The notes under the pieces were generated by a model that was not told the DNA's origin, searched no databases, and was given only the letters and a program-made list of their open reading frames with translations. A DNA stretch of 64,000 bases from Exophiala sp. HKRS030 (taxonomy: Eukaryota; Ascomycota; Eurotiomycetes; Chaetothyriales; Herpotrichiellaceae), in contig JAHWDD010000005.1 of the NCBI GenBank assembly GCA_023897205.1, forward strand, positions 1,054,001-1,118,000, in the 5' to 3' direction. Position 1 is the stretch's first letter, and the number at the start of each line of letters is the position of its first letter. Positions 1 through 11,391 of this stretch are shown here, in pieces. The translations under genes and the position numbers were made by a program.

Positions 1-282
1 AACCATTCGCAGCCAAATGGAGAACTTCAGAGCATTGACAACTCTTTTGTCAAGACGATATTACCCGAGTTGGCCAGCTACATCCTCCTGTTTCCAGTCA
101 TGTGCCACGGACAATTTGCTTTCAAAGTTCAGCAAAGCGACCTACGGGCTCTGATTGTACTGTACCACTTCTACCGTGCCGTGGGGATTCTGCTTCCGTC
201 GCGCGAATATTGGTGGGCACATCATCGTGCCAGAGCTTCGGAACAGATTCTGCATGATTGGTTGACAAGACAAATATCCTGA
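1..282 (+). CDS. 3' end of a fungal Zn2Cys6 transcription factor (partial)
   Basis: The frame is open from base 1 and ends at a TGA at 280-282, giving the last 93 residues of a protein whose start lies outside the window. The segment with ALIVLYHFYRAVGILL followed by REYWWAHHRA matches the extreme C-terminus typical of Upc2-like and other fungal C6-zinc regulators, where an aromatic helix ends with a WWA motif and a final amphipathic helix. The DNA-binding part is not visible, so the assignment rests only on this C-terminal signature. It lies on the same strand as the NCS1 permease at 1147, separated by about 860 bp. Whether it regulates that gene cannot be told. Confidence 0.6.
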   Translation, partial: NHSQPNGELQSIDNSFVKTILPELASYILLFPVMCHGQFAFKVQQSDLRALIVLYHFYRAVGILLPSREYWWAHHRARASEQILHDWLTRQIS

Positions 283-1146
283 AGCAAGCCGGCTAAATCA
301 CTTTTGATTGACCTGCTTTCAAAGTCTAAGAAGGATAGTGCGTTGGAAACTGTATGACCCGGGCCAGCGCCCTTCTCCTCCTGGGTGCCCTGGCAAGAAA
401 GCTTTCATAAACGGGACACTCGTGAAGTAATGGAAAAAGCGACGCTCAAATTACTCCGCCGCCACCTCATAGGTGAATCTGCAAATTACGAGTATGCTTT
501 TCTTTTGACTCTGAAGGAGGTCTCCAGACAGCTCACACAACCAATGAAACTGAGATCTGTTGCAACCTGGTTGCCTTCATCCGCGCAGATATACGACATA
601 TACCTTGGCAAAGGTTGGCCATAGTACCGGCGACTTCGCTCTCACTTGCCCGCGCAACACCCATCCCGTATGGACCGATTGTCATCCTATAGAGGCACTC
701 AACACGCATAAGGCATTGAAGCTTTCCCTCTTCGAGGGCAACCGGCGTCCAGCCAAGGCCACTTACGCGACAACACGACGATTCAAGCGTTGGGACCCCT
801 AACCCCAAATCAGTTGCTGGCTTAGTTGCGTGGGATATGCCCACTCTAGCCAAGGATGTCGAGGCAATCAGATAGTACGGAGATCATTTGCCTTGTTGTC
901 CCCTTTCACCATCATTGCTCCTTCTGGCCGCTCACATGGCACTCAGCAGACCATGCATCCAGACCTGGTCTGCGGGGAAGATAATTTGGGATACCACGAT
1001 AGCCATGTACCCACGGAAAGGGCTACTCTGTGCAGGGACATGACACATATAGCGCTGTTGTCTAGGCCTTGCGATTCTCTCGCTTACCAACAGTCTCTTC
1101 TCTCGTGACCATACTCTCTCGTGTTTCAACATCCACGACGCTGACA
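283..1146. other. Intergenic region, no gene recognised
   Basis: Several short open frames occur on both strands, but none has family resemblance or credible splice partners. The last 100-200 bp, rich in CT and in TCTCGTG words, probably form the promoter and leader of the NCS1 permease. Confidence 0.5.
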
Positions 1147-3049
1147 ATGGACGCCTACGATGAAGGTCCCTCGCGGTGGCAACGGTTCAGACACGCCTTC
1201 ACATCTCCCTCCGCATTCCACCAAGCCCTGAGACTCAAGAGCTCGACGTCCATCCTGATCAACGAAGATCTCGCACCTTCCCCGCCGAGCAGACAAACAT
1301 GGACACTCTGGAACTACTTCGCCTACTGGTGGAGCGAGTCCTGGAATGTTTCAACATGGTCCGTCGGTGCCGCGTTCATCACCTTGGGTGCAAGCATCCG
1401 CGACGCTCTACTCGTCGTCTTTTTTGCCAACCTGCTCTCCGCGGTGGTCATCGTCCTCAATGGTCGAGCTGCGTCGAGATACCACATCGGATACCCAGTC
1501 ATCTCCCGGTCCAGCTTCGGCATCTACGGCGAGTACTTTGTTGTTGTCCTACGTTCGATTCTGGGTATAATCTGGGGTGGCGTACAACTCTACTTTGAAG
1601 GCCAGTTCATCTCGGTATGCCTGAGATGCATTTTCCCCGGCTGGGAGAAGATCCACAACAGTATCCCGGCAGATCAGTACATCACAACACAAGTCATGGT
1701 CGGCTTCTTCTTGGCTTTCCTGTTTACGATCCCTTTCCTCTTCATTCACACCTCCAAGATCCAACATCTCTTCAGCGTCAAGTCCGTCATCATGCCTGCC
1801 GCTGGCTTGGGTATCGTCATCTGGGCCACGAGCCAGAACGGTGGTGTTTCTTCAGGAAGTCTCGAGAATTCGGGTGCCAAACCCTCTACCTCGGTATTGG
1901 CATGGGGTATCATTTCACAATTCAACTCGGTCATGGGAGCCAATTCGGCACTTTTGGTGACAGTGCCTGATTTGGCGCGATACTCCAAGACCAAGAACGC
2001 TCAGCTCTGGGGACAGCTCATCAGTCTGCCAATTGGACAGACTCTCTGTGCTGCATTTGGTGTCATTTCAACTGTATGTCCTCGTGATCCTTTTAATTCT
2101 TTTGATCATTATGATATATTCCTTGTGGAACGATTCCTACCCGGCATTGGATGTCAAGTAAACGGACGCTAACGTTATCCTGCTCATCTTGACTAGTCAG
2201 CCGTGTTGAACATGTATGGTCAAGCTTACTGGAATCCATACGATCTCCTCAATGGTATCCTCGACGAATCGTACTCATCCAAAGCGCGCGCTGGCGTCTT
2301 CTTCGCCTCTGCTAGTTTCGCCTTCGCCACCCTCGGTACATCGATTGCATGCAACTTTATCCCATTTGCCGCAGACGTTACGTGTTTGTTACCAAAGTAC
2401 ATCAACATCATCCGTGGCCAACTGTTATGTTTGGTCATTGCGTTTTCAATTGTTCCTTGGTACGTTATTCATGACATATACCATATTCTCAACTAATGGT
2501 CTCTCGACACGCAGGCGCATCGTCTCGACGGCAAACGGTTTCCTCAACTTCCTCGGCGGCTACTCCATCTTCCAGGGTCCGGTTGTTGGTATAATGCTTG
2601 TCGACTACTTTTTCGTACGCAAAGGCAACCTCGTCCTCCCCGACTTGTTCACACTCTCCCCACACGGCCGGTATTACTTTTTTCACGGGTTCAACCTGCG
2701 TGCCTTCTCCGCTTTTGTGATTGGATTTTTGCTCCCCTTGCCCGGGTTCGCGGGTAGTTTCGGGCATGACATCGGCGAGGCCGCCACCCACATGTACGCG
2801 CTGGGCTGGTTGTTGAGTTTCCTCACTGGCAGTCTGGCGTATTACGTCATTTCTACCATCTGGAAGGTCCCAGGCGACGACGAGGAGAGTCGGAATCTGC
2901 CCTTCGAGGCGCGGGTCGAGGCTGCCAAGCAGATCATCGATCGGGGGTTCGAGACGACCGAGTTGACTGTTGGGTTTGAAGGTGGTGATGCGAGTACCAA
3001 GTCGAGTGGGCCAGATAAAGATGCTCATGTGATTGAGAAGATGGCTTAG
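1147..3049 (+). CDS. NCS1 family permease (uracil/allantoin/nucleobase type)
   Basis: Three exons (1147-2073, 2197-2459, 2515-3049) encode about 574 residues, the usual length for fungal Fur/Fcy-type nucleobase:cation symporters in the plasma membrane. The first intron begins GTATGT, has a GCTAAC branch site and must end at TAG 2196, because the CAG four bases later would give a stop. The second splits a Trp codon. The N-terminal NEDLAPSPPS-type motif, WNYFAYWWSESWNVSTWS at the start of the membrane core, the conserved GYPVISRSSFGIYG segment and the late WRIVSTANGFLNFLGGYS followed by GIMLVDYFFVRKG are family hallmarks. About twelve hydrophobic helices are visible. The start chosen is the first in-frame ATG; upstream codons in frame are non-ATG. 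The substrate (uracil, allantoin, uridine or other) cannot be fixed from sequence alone. Confidence 0.92.
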
Positions 3050-3288
3050 ATTCCAATTGCTTTGACTGACTTAGGTTTAAACACGGCTGTGATCTGAATA
3101 CATGTTTACTACGCTACGTGGATACAAGCAAGTAATGATGGACGAGTGACAGAATCCTGATCTATACGTAAATAGTCCAAACGCTCTAATGGGACCCCTG
3201 ACCCTACCCCTGGCCGAGTTCTTCATTTGTGGCGCAATGCAAGACCTTCAATGTTGTTGAAGAAGTGCCATAGCCAATATGAAATTCT

Positions 3289-5186
3289 TCACACCGTTCT
3301 CCGTCCGCGTGTCTCAAAGGGCAACAATAGACTCAAAACGACCAACAACCCGAACAAGGCACCGCAAATGAACAACGGTGCCGTCGTTTCGACATTCGCA
3401 TAACTCCCAACCAGGACGCCGACGATGCCACCAACCCTGTTCAGGACCACACAGAGGGCGTACCCTGTGGCCCTGTGCGCGGCGGGTAGGATCTCTGGCG
3501 TGTAAGCGTATATAGTTCCGTAGTAGATATTGCTCGCGGCAGAAATGGCACAGGACACGCCGACGTTTTGAGCGGGCGTCTTGATCTGCGTGTACCCGAA
3601 CTGTAGAGCCGTCGTGATGGCGGCGCCCACGGCCAGCGTGCCTCGTCTGCCAAAGTAACGAGTTTCGACGAGGGCCGCGGCTATCAGAGGGCCGAAGAGT
3701 CCGGAAAGTTGATTGAGTGCGTAATTGCGCCAGACGGTGTCTATGTGGAAACGTCCACACACATCCATGGTCAATGACTCGGTGGTTCTGTACAACGCAA
3801 CGCACAAAAACAATCATGTATGGGTGGGCAAGGAGAGAAACTCACAATTACTATTTGACCCGACATCTGCCCCTCGAGATTTTAAATAGTATGGCAAGAA
3901 AATGCTGAACAGAGGTGACACCGTCCCGATGACGGTCCAGTTGGCGATGATCATGATGGTGGAATAGGCAAGACGCCTGGTCTGGAAGAGTTGAGAGAAG
4001 TGCTGTCTCAGCCTCAAGGCAGAAACGACGCTCTTTTCGGTGTGCAGTACACGGCCGAGACCGTCCAACTTCTCCACCGTCAACGAAAAGGGGCGGTCAT
4101 ACTTGTGTGCAATCTTCGCCAGGTTGGCCACGACCTCGGCGTCGCGGTTTTGTGAGATCAACCACTTGGGGGTTTGTGGCATGTGGACGATCAGGACACG
4201 GAGGGTGGCGGCGACGAGGACGAGGGCGCCGCAGGTGAAATGGAGGTATCGCCAACCCCAATTGTCTGCCCAGGTACACTCTGCCACGGTGGCGTCGGGG
4301 TCACAAGAAAAGTTGCTCATGTATCCCCAAGCCAGAAACCCTGTCACCATGTATCCGACGGCCCACCAGACGGCCATGAAAGTCACTAGCCAGTAATGAC
4401 TCGCAGGGAGGAATTCGATCAAGTTGGTGGCGTCGAGGATGTAATTTCCTCCAGCACCGGCCGAGTAAATAGCAACCCTGTACGTATGTGACACGAAAAT
4501 CAGTCTTGCCAGAAAGGTGCGTTGGCTGTGATGTATAGTGTTCTTCGCACAAACCTACATGGCACAAAAGGAGATGTAATTCGGCATGGCGCCACCAATG
4601 AGCACAAACAGTGCGCATATGAATAGACTGCTGTTGAACGCTATCCGTCGACCGACGATGTCGGCACTAAATCCCCAGGCGGCGGCACCGACTAACAAGC
4701 CAATTTGTGACGCCAGAGCGACGCCGGCAATTTGTTTGCTGGGATTCCCAAACTCTTGAGCAACGGCCGGTTGTGCAATAGATTGGCACACAATCAACAG
4801 CTATGGAAAGAGGGAGAAGAAGAAGAAGAAGAATGATGTCAGTAAAGTGTTTCTTTGACGATCGATTTTTCGAGTAGATGACAAAAGAAGAAAGGAGACC
4901 TCACTGAGTCTACCGCGTAACCAAACCCATTCAGACAGAATAACTTCCATTGCCAAAGGGTCATGCCAATCTCGTCGATGGCATTGTTCGTCAGTGCCAT
5001 TTTCTTTGCCAACACAGGGTCTATGGCACTGGTATCGTAAATTTCCATGCGCAGGTCGATGCTGCTGTCTCCATCTTGCTCGGACGAATTAAGGTCATTT
5101 TGGTTAGTGCTCGGTGCCTTGACCTCAGCAGCCACGAGGTCCGCTTCATGCAAAGGAAGCGGTGGAGGTACCGGTAGGGAAGACAT
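3289..5186 (-). CDS. MFS transporter, sugar/organic-solute porter-like
   Basis: Four exons on the minus strand (5186-4905, 4800-4559, 4477-3846, 3740-3289) give 535 residues. The N-terminus is hydrophilic, followed by a 12-helix major facilitator core. Motif A is seen as GFSADIVGRRIAF between helices 2 and 3, and GGNYILDATNLIEFLP in helix 4 is typical of the SV2/SVOP-like fungal carriers. PKWLI after helix 6 also fits. Intron 3 (3845-3741) was placed by homology: the nearer acceptor at 3790-3788 gives a stop or wrong frame, whereas TAG at 3743-3741 restores NYTVWRNYALNQLSGLFGP. It is divergently arranged with the TauD dioxygenase at 6198, with a 1.0-kb shared promoter, so uptake of a sulfonate or related substrate is a reasonable inference. 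The substrate is unproven. Confidence 0.88.
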
Positions 5187-6197
5187 CTTTTGATAAGCAA
5201 AGAAAGACGTGCGTGGGAGTGTCTTTGGCTATCCGCCAGGGTTGGTTATGCCCATCTTCTTATACTACATTGTAGGTGTTGCCATGATAAGGAGGCTTTT
5301 TGGACAATGGACCACGAGCCATCCATGGCTTCTTGCCCAGACGTAATCACGTCTTGTCGCCAAAGATTGCGACAGAGACAAAAGATTGGATCATTCACAA
5401 GCCTCTGAGCTCGACGCCATGGGGCGAGACTAGACTGGCATGTGCATCTCTCGCCAAGTTACAACCCCCCGGCCGATGAAGGAGTTCTACGGCTATGCAC
5501 CTTTGCCTCTGAAAGAAATCTCATTGGATCTTCAACTGGGGGGCGATAGCAGTAGCTCGTCGCTTGCAGTATAGGTCGCTTTACTTGGTCAGAGATACAA
5601 GATACAGGCACAATTCTTGAACACCCAAAAAATCCGACGGAGGTTCAAGGATGTGATGTCAAGTCTTGTTGGTAGTCTCTTGCCATGCCCAAAGGCCCCC
5701 CAATGGCATCCCCAGTCGGAGCCTCGGAGGTGGGTCCACGAATGGACAACCAACGCTTCGTAAGCACTCCGAAGATAGATAGCACGTCAACGACGATAAC
5801 GATTGCGAAAGCCACGCCTTTTCTTTTTCGCCTAATGAGCCAGCCCTTGGGGTCAAACACACTCGACTCGGGCCCCTTTTGCTCATCTTAGCCAAATATG
5901 GCGAAATGTTGGTTGTGCCGCAGAAATCCGTTTTCTTTCGTGCAGGGCCTGCATTTTGCACAAGTTGATGACTCCCTCCCAGATACGCTCCTCTCCATAC
6001 GAGACGGCGGGCGAGGGGAAAAATATGATGACCTGACAAATACGTACCCAACTGTTCGGGGGCATTTTCCCGGATAAAGTACCTACTTAATCGCTGACCC
6101 GTGGCCCTCCTCTTTTGTAACCTTTGTCAAGTTCTTACCGGATTCATCTCAAAGGGGTGTTTGTTTAAAAAGAATCAAGTCAAAGCAAGATATCATC
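5187..6197. promoter_or_regulatory. Shared divergent promoter of the MFS carrier and the TauD dioxygenase
   Basis: About 1 kb with no convincing open frame lies between two head-to-head genes. Short antisense frames at 5645-6065 have no family resemblance. The arrangement suggests common regulation. No binding site could be assigned with confidence. Confidence 0.5.
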
Positions 6198-7623
6198 ATG
6201 ACTTCCACACGCACCGGAATCACCGAACAGGTGCTCGCTTACCGTGCTCCTGACCCTCAACTTGAAGTTTTTGAACCTCCCAAAGATCGTGCTTTTTTCG
6301 CCGACCCCGATAAAAAGGCTCTGCTGGCAGCAGCCAAGCAAGTCCGCCATTTGACTCCTTACATTGGTACCGAGTTGGTGGGAGTTCAACTCAGTCAACT
6401 CAATGACTCACAAAAGGATGAGCTCGCCTTGTTGGTGGCCGAGGTGAGTTCTTTTATGTTCTCATTGAACCAGAAAGCTTCGAGTGCTGACTACGATTAA
6501 ATCGGGGTATCGCAGAGAGGCGTGGTCTTCTTCCGAGATCAAGATATCACCCTGGACCAACAGCATGAACTGACAAAACATTATGGAATTGTAAGTCCAC
6601 TGGAACACTTCTGGCGGTGGCATCTGGAACTTTGGTAGAGCAGTGTCGCTGATACCTTTATGATTACTTAACTCAACAGCAAGACCGAGATCCAAACCAA
6701 CAGGATCCTCGTCATGTCACCATCATTGGTCGTAACAAGTAAGTATTGATTCAGTAAAAGACGCTCCCCCTTTTTTCTGTCTTTTGCAAGAACAACGAGA
6801 CTAATGGACGAAAACAGTGATATCCGAGGCTATGGCGACTTTTCAGGCGAATACCATGCGGACCATTCTCACGAAGCCAACCCACCGGCATATACCATGT
6901 TGAGAATGGTCAAAACCCCCGAGTTCGGAGGCGACACCATCTTCACCAGCCAGACGGCACTGTTTGACAAATTGAGCCCTTCATTTCAGAAATTGTTTGA
7001 GGGTCTTCATGGCGTTCATAGTTCAGAGGTACACGTTTGTTGACTTTGCTGTGATTTTCTGACACGCAAAGGGGGAAAAAAGGGAGGGCGACGCTGACTG
7101 TTCCGCCCAACAGAACCAATTCATGGCATCAGTCAATGCCGGTTATCAACCCTTCCGTGCACCGCAGAGACGAGAGCACCCGTTGGTAAGTGACGGAAAC
7201 CGTTATCGAGAAAGAAAGAAAACCGAGCCATGGTGGCCGAGTGACTAATACTCTGTACAATTCCAGGTCCGAACACATCCAGTGACCAATCTCAAGTCAC
7301 TCTTCTATAATCCCACGTTCGTCGTCCATATCGCCGAGCTCAAGGGTCAAGAGGCTATCCACACGCTCAATTTTTTGCGTGAGCATCTTCACGCTGCCGA
7401 CGATCTTACCGTGAGGTGGAAATGGGAGCCGGGTAGCGTGGCCTTCTGGGACAACCGAGTCGTCGCCCACAGGGCCTTACCTGGAGGGTACGACACGTCG
7501 CTCAGAGAAGGCAAGAGGACCGCCATCTTCGGTGAAGCACCATTCTTTGATCCCTCGGGTGAAACCCTGAGCGAACAACGTCTCAAAAAGAAGAAGGATG
7601 AAACAGTGAAGCTTCATTTTTAG
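6198..7623 (+). CDS. TauD/TfdA family 2-oxoglutarate-dependent dioxygenase
   Basis: Six exons (6198-6443, 6516-6590, 6680-6738, 6818-7028, 7114-7185, 7267-7623) with consensus GT-AG introns encode 339 residues, normal for cytosolic fungal alpha-ketoglutarate-dependent sulfonate/taurine-type dioxygenases. The iron-binding HxD is His140-Asp142 in YHADHSHE, the distal His is about His289 in WDNRVVAHRALPGG, and Arg305 in GKRTAIFGE is positioned to bind 2-oxoglutarate. GVVFFRDQDIT and PPAYTMLRM are also family signatures. The reaction would release sulfite from a sulfonate or hydroxylate a related acid. The tail is Lys-rich and ends DETVKLHF; DNA around this stop resembles repeats A and B at 9.6 and 23.6 kb. 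Its divergent MFS partner may import the substrate. Confidence 0.93.
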
Positions 7624-7821
7624 TTACCAAACAGAGTGAACTACTGCAAACCGTATCGGACTAAACAGTGGAAGGTTCATTCTTTAGGTGAACTACCTCG
7701 GTGGACTACCACTTGCAAAACCATGTGCGGCCAGGAAAAAGCACTGATTCGTGGTCCTGAACATGCCTACCACAACATGTATGGAGTCAGGCGCTCCCAA
7801 GACTCATCATAGTCATCATCA

Positions 7822-9480
7822 TCACCCGTAGCTGCAAGGTTCTCGCCAGGCCTGGACTTTTTTCCTGAAATCCGTTGCAATTTGCAGATGTTCGTCCGCC
7901 AAGGCCTTCTTCCCCTGCGCCCGGAAAATCTGGCTGATCTTCCATTCCGCCCTCGCAGCGTGGCCTTCACCTCTCTCCAAGGTCTCCGCAGTGCGACTTA
8001 CCCTCTCCAGGGCCTCTAGCGCCAATGCCTCCTTTCCCTGGACGTCATGTAGCAGACAGGCAACGTCGTACGCGCTGTGGCAAGTTTTGAAGCTACCATC
8101 GCCGTGCGTCTTCTCGCGCCAGGAGAGGGCTCTGCTGGCGAGGTGGATCGACTCCTCGGCGCGGCCTTGTGCTTTGCGAATACGTGACAGTAAAACCATG
8201 TCGCCGACGAAGCGGGGGTTATCGGCGTCCAGAAAAGTTTCGTCGGTGCAATTACCTTGTAGGCTGGGGCATTTCATCAGAACTTCTTCCGCCTCGTCGG
8301 CTCGACCCAGGTGTCGGAGGGTAACGGCGTAGTTGGAATAAGAGTTTCCGACTCGGTCAGAGTTGTTGGCAATTCGGATCTTGATGGCTTTCCTGTGGCA
8401 CTCCTCGGCCTTTTCAAGTTCACAAAGCTCGGTGTAGGCGAGTGCGAGGTTGTTGAGCGCGAAAGCGATGAGTGGGTCAGTGCTCCACGCACCGCGGTGC
8501 CCAACTTCCAACGAGCGCAGAGCAATCCCAGGCCGGTGCAAGTCCAGGTCCATCAAGCCGAGTAGTTCAACTGCACTGGCGTATGCCAATGTCTTTCTGT
8601 CGGTGAAGTTGTCGAGAGCGGTTTGTGTGAACGAGCGGGTGGCTATGTATTGCTCCTTTTCGTATATTTACCAACTGCATCTAAGCAGAAGATCGGCCCA
8701 CTTGTCGGGCTGCGACGCCAGCACTGCTGGGGTCTCGGACGCAATCGTAAAGAGACTTCTGACATGAGGAAGGTAGCCTTCGCATCTAGTCCACTCCGCC
8801 TTTTGGTGTCCAGTATCCTCGCTCCAAGTATCTGAGAAGCCAAGAGACACGAGCTTCACTAAGACAGCAAAGTATTTGGCCTTCTCGGTGTCGCCAAGAC
8901 GGCAGAGTGCTGCTTTCTGGACCCGATGATGAAGCGAAAGCGTCCCGTCCGTCCCCTCTTTGTTGATAAGCTTCGCCTCCAAGAGTACTTCTTTTGCGTT
9001 GCCAAAACTATGTATGTGATCAGCACCATCAGCCATCAAGATCGATGAATCAAACACTCACTCAAACTCATCAGCTAGAAAATCGAAGTCGAGGTCTGCG
9101 ATCGGTTCGGCACCAGGTTTGAGGATATTCTCATGAATTCTACTTGGTTCAAGGAAGGCCAAGAGATCCAGTAAGTGAACGGCGTCACCAGACAGGTTGT
9201 TCAGGTTCACCTCAAACATTGTTGCCGGTGTAATTTGGTAACCTCCGAAGCCTTGCTTCCTCGCATCGATCTTTGTTGAGTTACGAGTGTAATGTTCCGA
9301 CAATCTTCGATTCGTAGAGCTCGGTGGGTGATACCGCAGCTATTTGGTCCATAGCCAACGGGATGTCGGCGCGTTGGTGACAAATCTCGTTTGCTTCCTC
9401 TCGCCCTGTCACGCTAGAGTTGTCGAGTTGACAGGAGACTCATAGCGTTCTCAGGAACGAACGAGAAGTAAGATCTTTAT
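7822..9480 (-). pseudogene. Broken NLR-type protein (NB-ARC remnant, winged helix, TPR)
   Basis: Read on the minus strand, this is the C-terminal half of a fungal NB-ARC/TPR incompatibility-type protein. At 9410-9306 there is GREEANEICHQ followed by RADIPLAMDQIAAV, the GLPLA region of an NB-ARC domain. The frame then shifts near 9300 into GGYQITPATMFEV and HLLDLLAFLEPS, the winged-helix region. A normal 54-nt intron (9061-9008) follows, then VLLEAKLINKEG and SLHHRVQKAAL. TPR repeats from about 8590 to 7822 contain ALNNLALAYTELCELEKA. A TAA at 8670-8668 interrupts one continuous frame between LLLRCSW and IYEKEQYIATRS, where relatives have Tyr. Upstream of 9420 only scraps in changing frames remain and no P-loop is seen. 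At least one stop and one frameshift indicate a decayed gene. Confidence 0.85.
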
Positions 9481-9554
9481 TCTGAAGACCTCTCGAGTAT
9501 TACACAGTAGGCTTCAATCTTCTCACGAAAGAGAGAGAGAGAGGGGGGTTTGAT

Positions 9555-9734
9555 GAAGAGGGCGACATTCAAGAAAGAAGACAAACAGGTAGATAATGAA
9601 ACAGTCAACCTTCATTTCAGTAACTCTAGATGACTAGTCAACCAGTTCATCCTGCACCTCTCAAGCCCGTAAATTATATCCATATTTCTCGCTTGACTGA
9701 CACGTTGAATCTGCCTCATCATTAGCAGTCTCAT
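9555..9734 (+). repeat. Dispersed repeat, copy A
   Basis: About 180 bp here aligns in the same orientation with 23572-23748, with roughly 75-80% identity by eye. The best stretch begins AATGAAACAGT and runs through GACTAGTCAACCAG to CTCTCAAG; both copies start GAAGAGGGCGACA and end near GTCTC. It is preceded by a short GA microsatellite at 9531-9542. The core also resembles 7598-7627 at the 3' end of the TauD gene, so it may be a relic of a duplicated gene end. Confidence 0.75.
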
Positions 9735-10080
9735 ATTACTTGACGCTCCGCAAGGAGAATAAGACTATTCCTTGCCATGTGCTCTTAATGTTAAGACCTG
9801 ACTTTACGCCTTCGTTGACGGTTCGGGAGGCGCCGAGCCGGTGGGAAATGGGGCTTTGGAGCTGTGGTGGAGCCTTGGCAGGACAAGCAATAGTCGAACA
9901 CAGAGACGGTGCCGCTTTCAAGACGACCTGCTCGCGACTTATTCTCTTCTCACTTTTCTTCTCGCCCTCCCACTCACGCTCTCACGCACCCTCGCAGCGA
10001 CAGACTGATTTCTACTGCAGTCTCCCCGGGTACACCCCGTCCTAAGACAGGTTCAATAATCAGTGACAATCAGGGTTCTA

Positions 10081-10202
10081 GGTCACGTGATGTGTAGCCT
10101 CCTCCCTGCCCAGCTAGGAGCGTCACTGGGAGACTGCCTATAGTACCGCTAGGCAGAGGGTGGGGGTGTAGCAACTATAGGTAGCTGCATAGCCCCTTCA
10201 TA
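10081..10202 (+). repeat. Left terminal inverted repeat of the candidate element
   Basis: Contains GGTCACGTG, AGCGTCACTG, ACCGCTAGGCA and CCCCTTCATA in this order. All four are matched, reverse-complemented and in mirror order, at 11136-11057. Confidence 0.6.
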
Positions 10203-11056
10203 ACACAATCATCACACCTGTTCTCACTTCAGTGATTCTTAATCCAGCACCTTCGCACCTTGGAGTCTGATACGCTTAGCGAGTCCTTGGATGTCAGGGA
10301 TGCTTTGACCATTGGCTTCATGCTTCTCAAGGAATCTGAGCTTGCTCGAATCGGTGTGCTAATATTGTCGAATCCGCTAGCAGGACAACCAGTTCTGTGA
10401 TTATACCTCTGTAATGCATGTCTCGAAGAGATTGATACCTCTTCGACAGCTCTGCGGATATGTCAGACTTGTACCATCTATATATGCTAGCCCTACTTTA
10501 GCCGGTACGAAGATGAGCGTCAACTGGAGGATTCCTTGTGCGAAGGTGACGGATTTCTGACCGTCAGTGATGAGGAATGGGACAATATGGAGCCAAAATA
10601 TGGATATGGCGAAGAGAAAAATCAATCTTATCTGAGAAGCCTAGCTTATCAAGACGAGGTAATTCGACACCTTGCTCACCCCCTTTAGAATGAGAGTAAT
10701 GTCGCTCTATAGTCACCTCCGGCTCGCACGCGGCGAGTAGGCGATTACCCATATATCACTAGTCGTAGGGGCTAAACGGTTTAGCGCTTTGATACGCACG
10801 GTATAAACCCCGGTCTTGCTTACTCTAGTAGATATGGTGAGGCCATCTCTATCCCTTTAAGCCCAGCCGCATATACGCTAGAGGTAGTTAACGTTTCCAT
10901 GTATCCTGTTCTTATTGCCTGGATACCGGGAAGTCATAGGAGAGGTGCGACGGCCGCGGCACCGACATGACCATCGATGCCTCTTCCGTCGGTGTACACG
11001 CACAGTGTTGCTGAGTCCGTGGTATCGTGATAATGAAGTGAACTACATGACATAAC

Positions 11057-11136
11057 TATGAAGGGGTCGCGTTTAAATAGACTGTAGCGCTTAGTGTGCC
11101 TAGCGGTGCTCAGTACGCTCGTAGCGCCACGTGACC
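11057..11136 (-). repeat. Right terminal inverted repeat of the candidate element
   Basis: The minus-strand reading from 11136 gives GGTCACGTG, AGCGTACTG, ACCGCTAGGCA and CCCCTTCATA. These are the same blocks as the left end, with about 40 bp less spacer. Confidence 0.6.
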
Positions 11137-11391
11137 CTGTTCAGCCTTACCAACGAGGCTGTGTGTTCCTTGGGATAGCTTCCTTATGCTCCGAGGCCAT
11201 GCTGGTTACGACCTGGTCGCAGTGGTTCGTAACAGTATTCTCCTTCTAACAGGCAAGAAATCTGCTTCCGATCCGCCTTGTCAGACTCAATCTGCGCACA
11301 GACACTATCACAGGGCTCGCGCAGGTTGGCATCAACAATACCGGCGGTGTCAGAGACATGCATGGCTGTCATGAAGGTCGCCACCGACCCT

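Larger units (their letters stand above)
10078..11140. mobile_element. Decayed DNA transposon-like element with terminal inverted repeats
   Basis: The two ends share four blocks in the same order but inverted. GGTCACGTG is at 10081-10089 and, reversed, at 11136-11128. AGCGT..CTG-type words follow at 10119-10128 and about 11112-11121. ACCGCTAGGCA is at 10145-10155 and, reversed, at 11107-11097. CCCCTTCATA is at 10193-10202 and, reversed, at 11066-11057. Spacing differs by a few to a few tens of bases, as expected for diverged, indel-bearing inverted repeats of about 80-125 bp. The interior contains no recognisable transposase, only short minus-strand frames of 62-74 codons and a perfect palindrome at 10771-10785. 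A non-autonomous or eroded element is most likely. The superfamily is not identified and no target-site duplication was established. Confidence 0.6.

Noticed and set aside
3781..3845. Acceptor CAG at 3790-3788 for intron 3 of the MFS gene
   Set aside because: It creates a stop (TAA) from the GTGAGT donor and leaves no in-phase alternative. TAG at 3743-3741 gives the conserved WRNYALNQ sequence.
8640..8672. A 29-nt GTAAAT...CATAG intron removing the TAA in the NLR relic
   Set aside because: Too short for a fungal intron and it would shift the frame, whereas the sequence across the TAA stays in one conserved frame.
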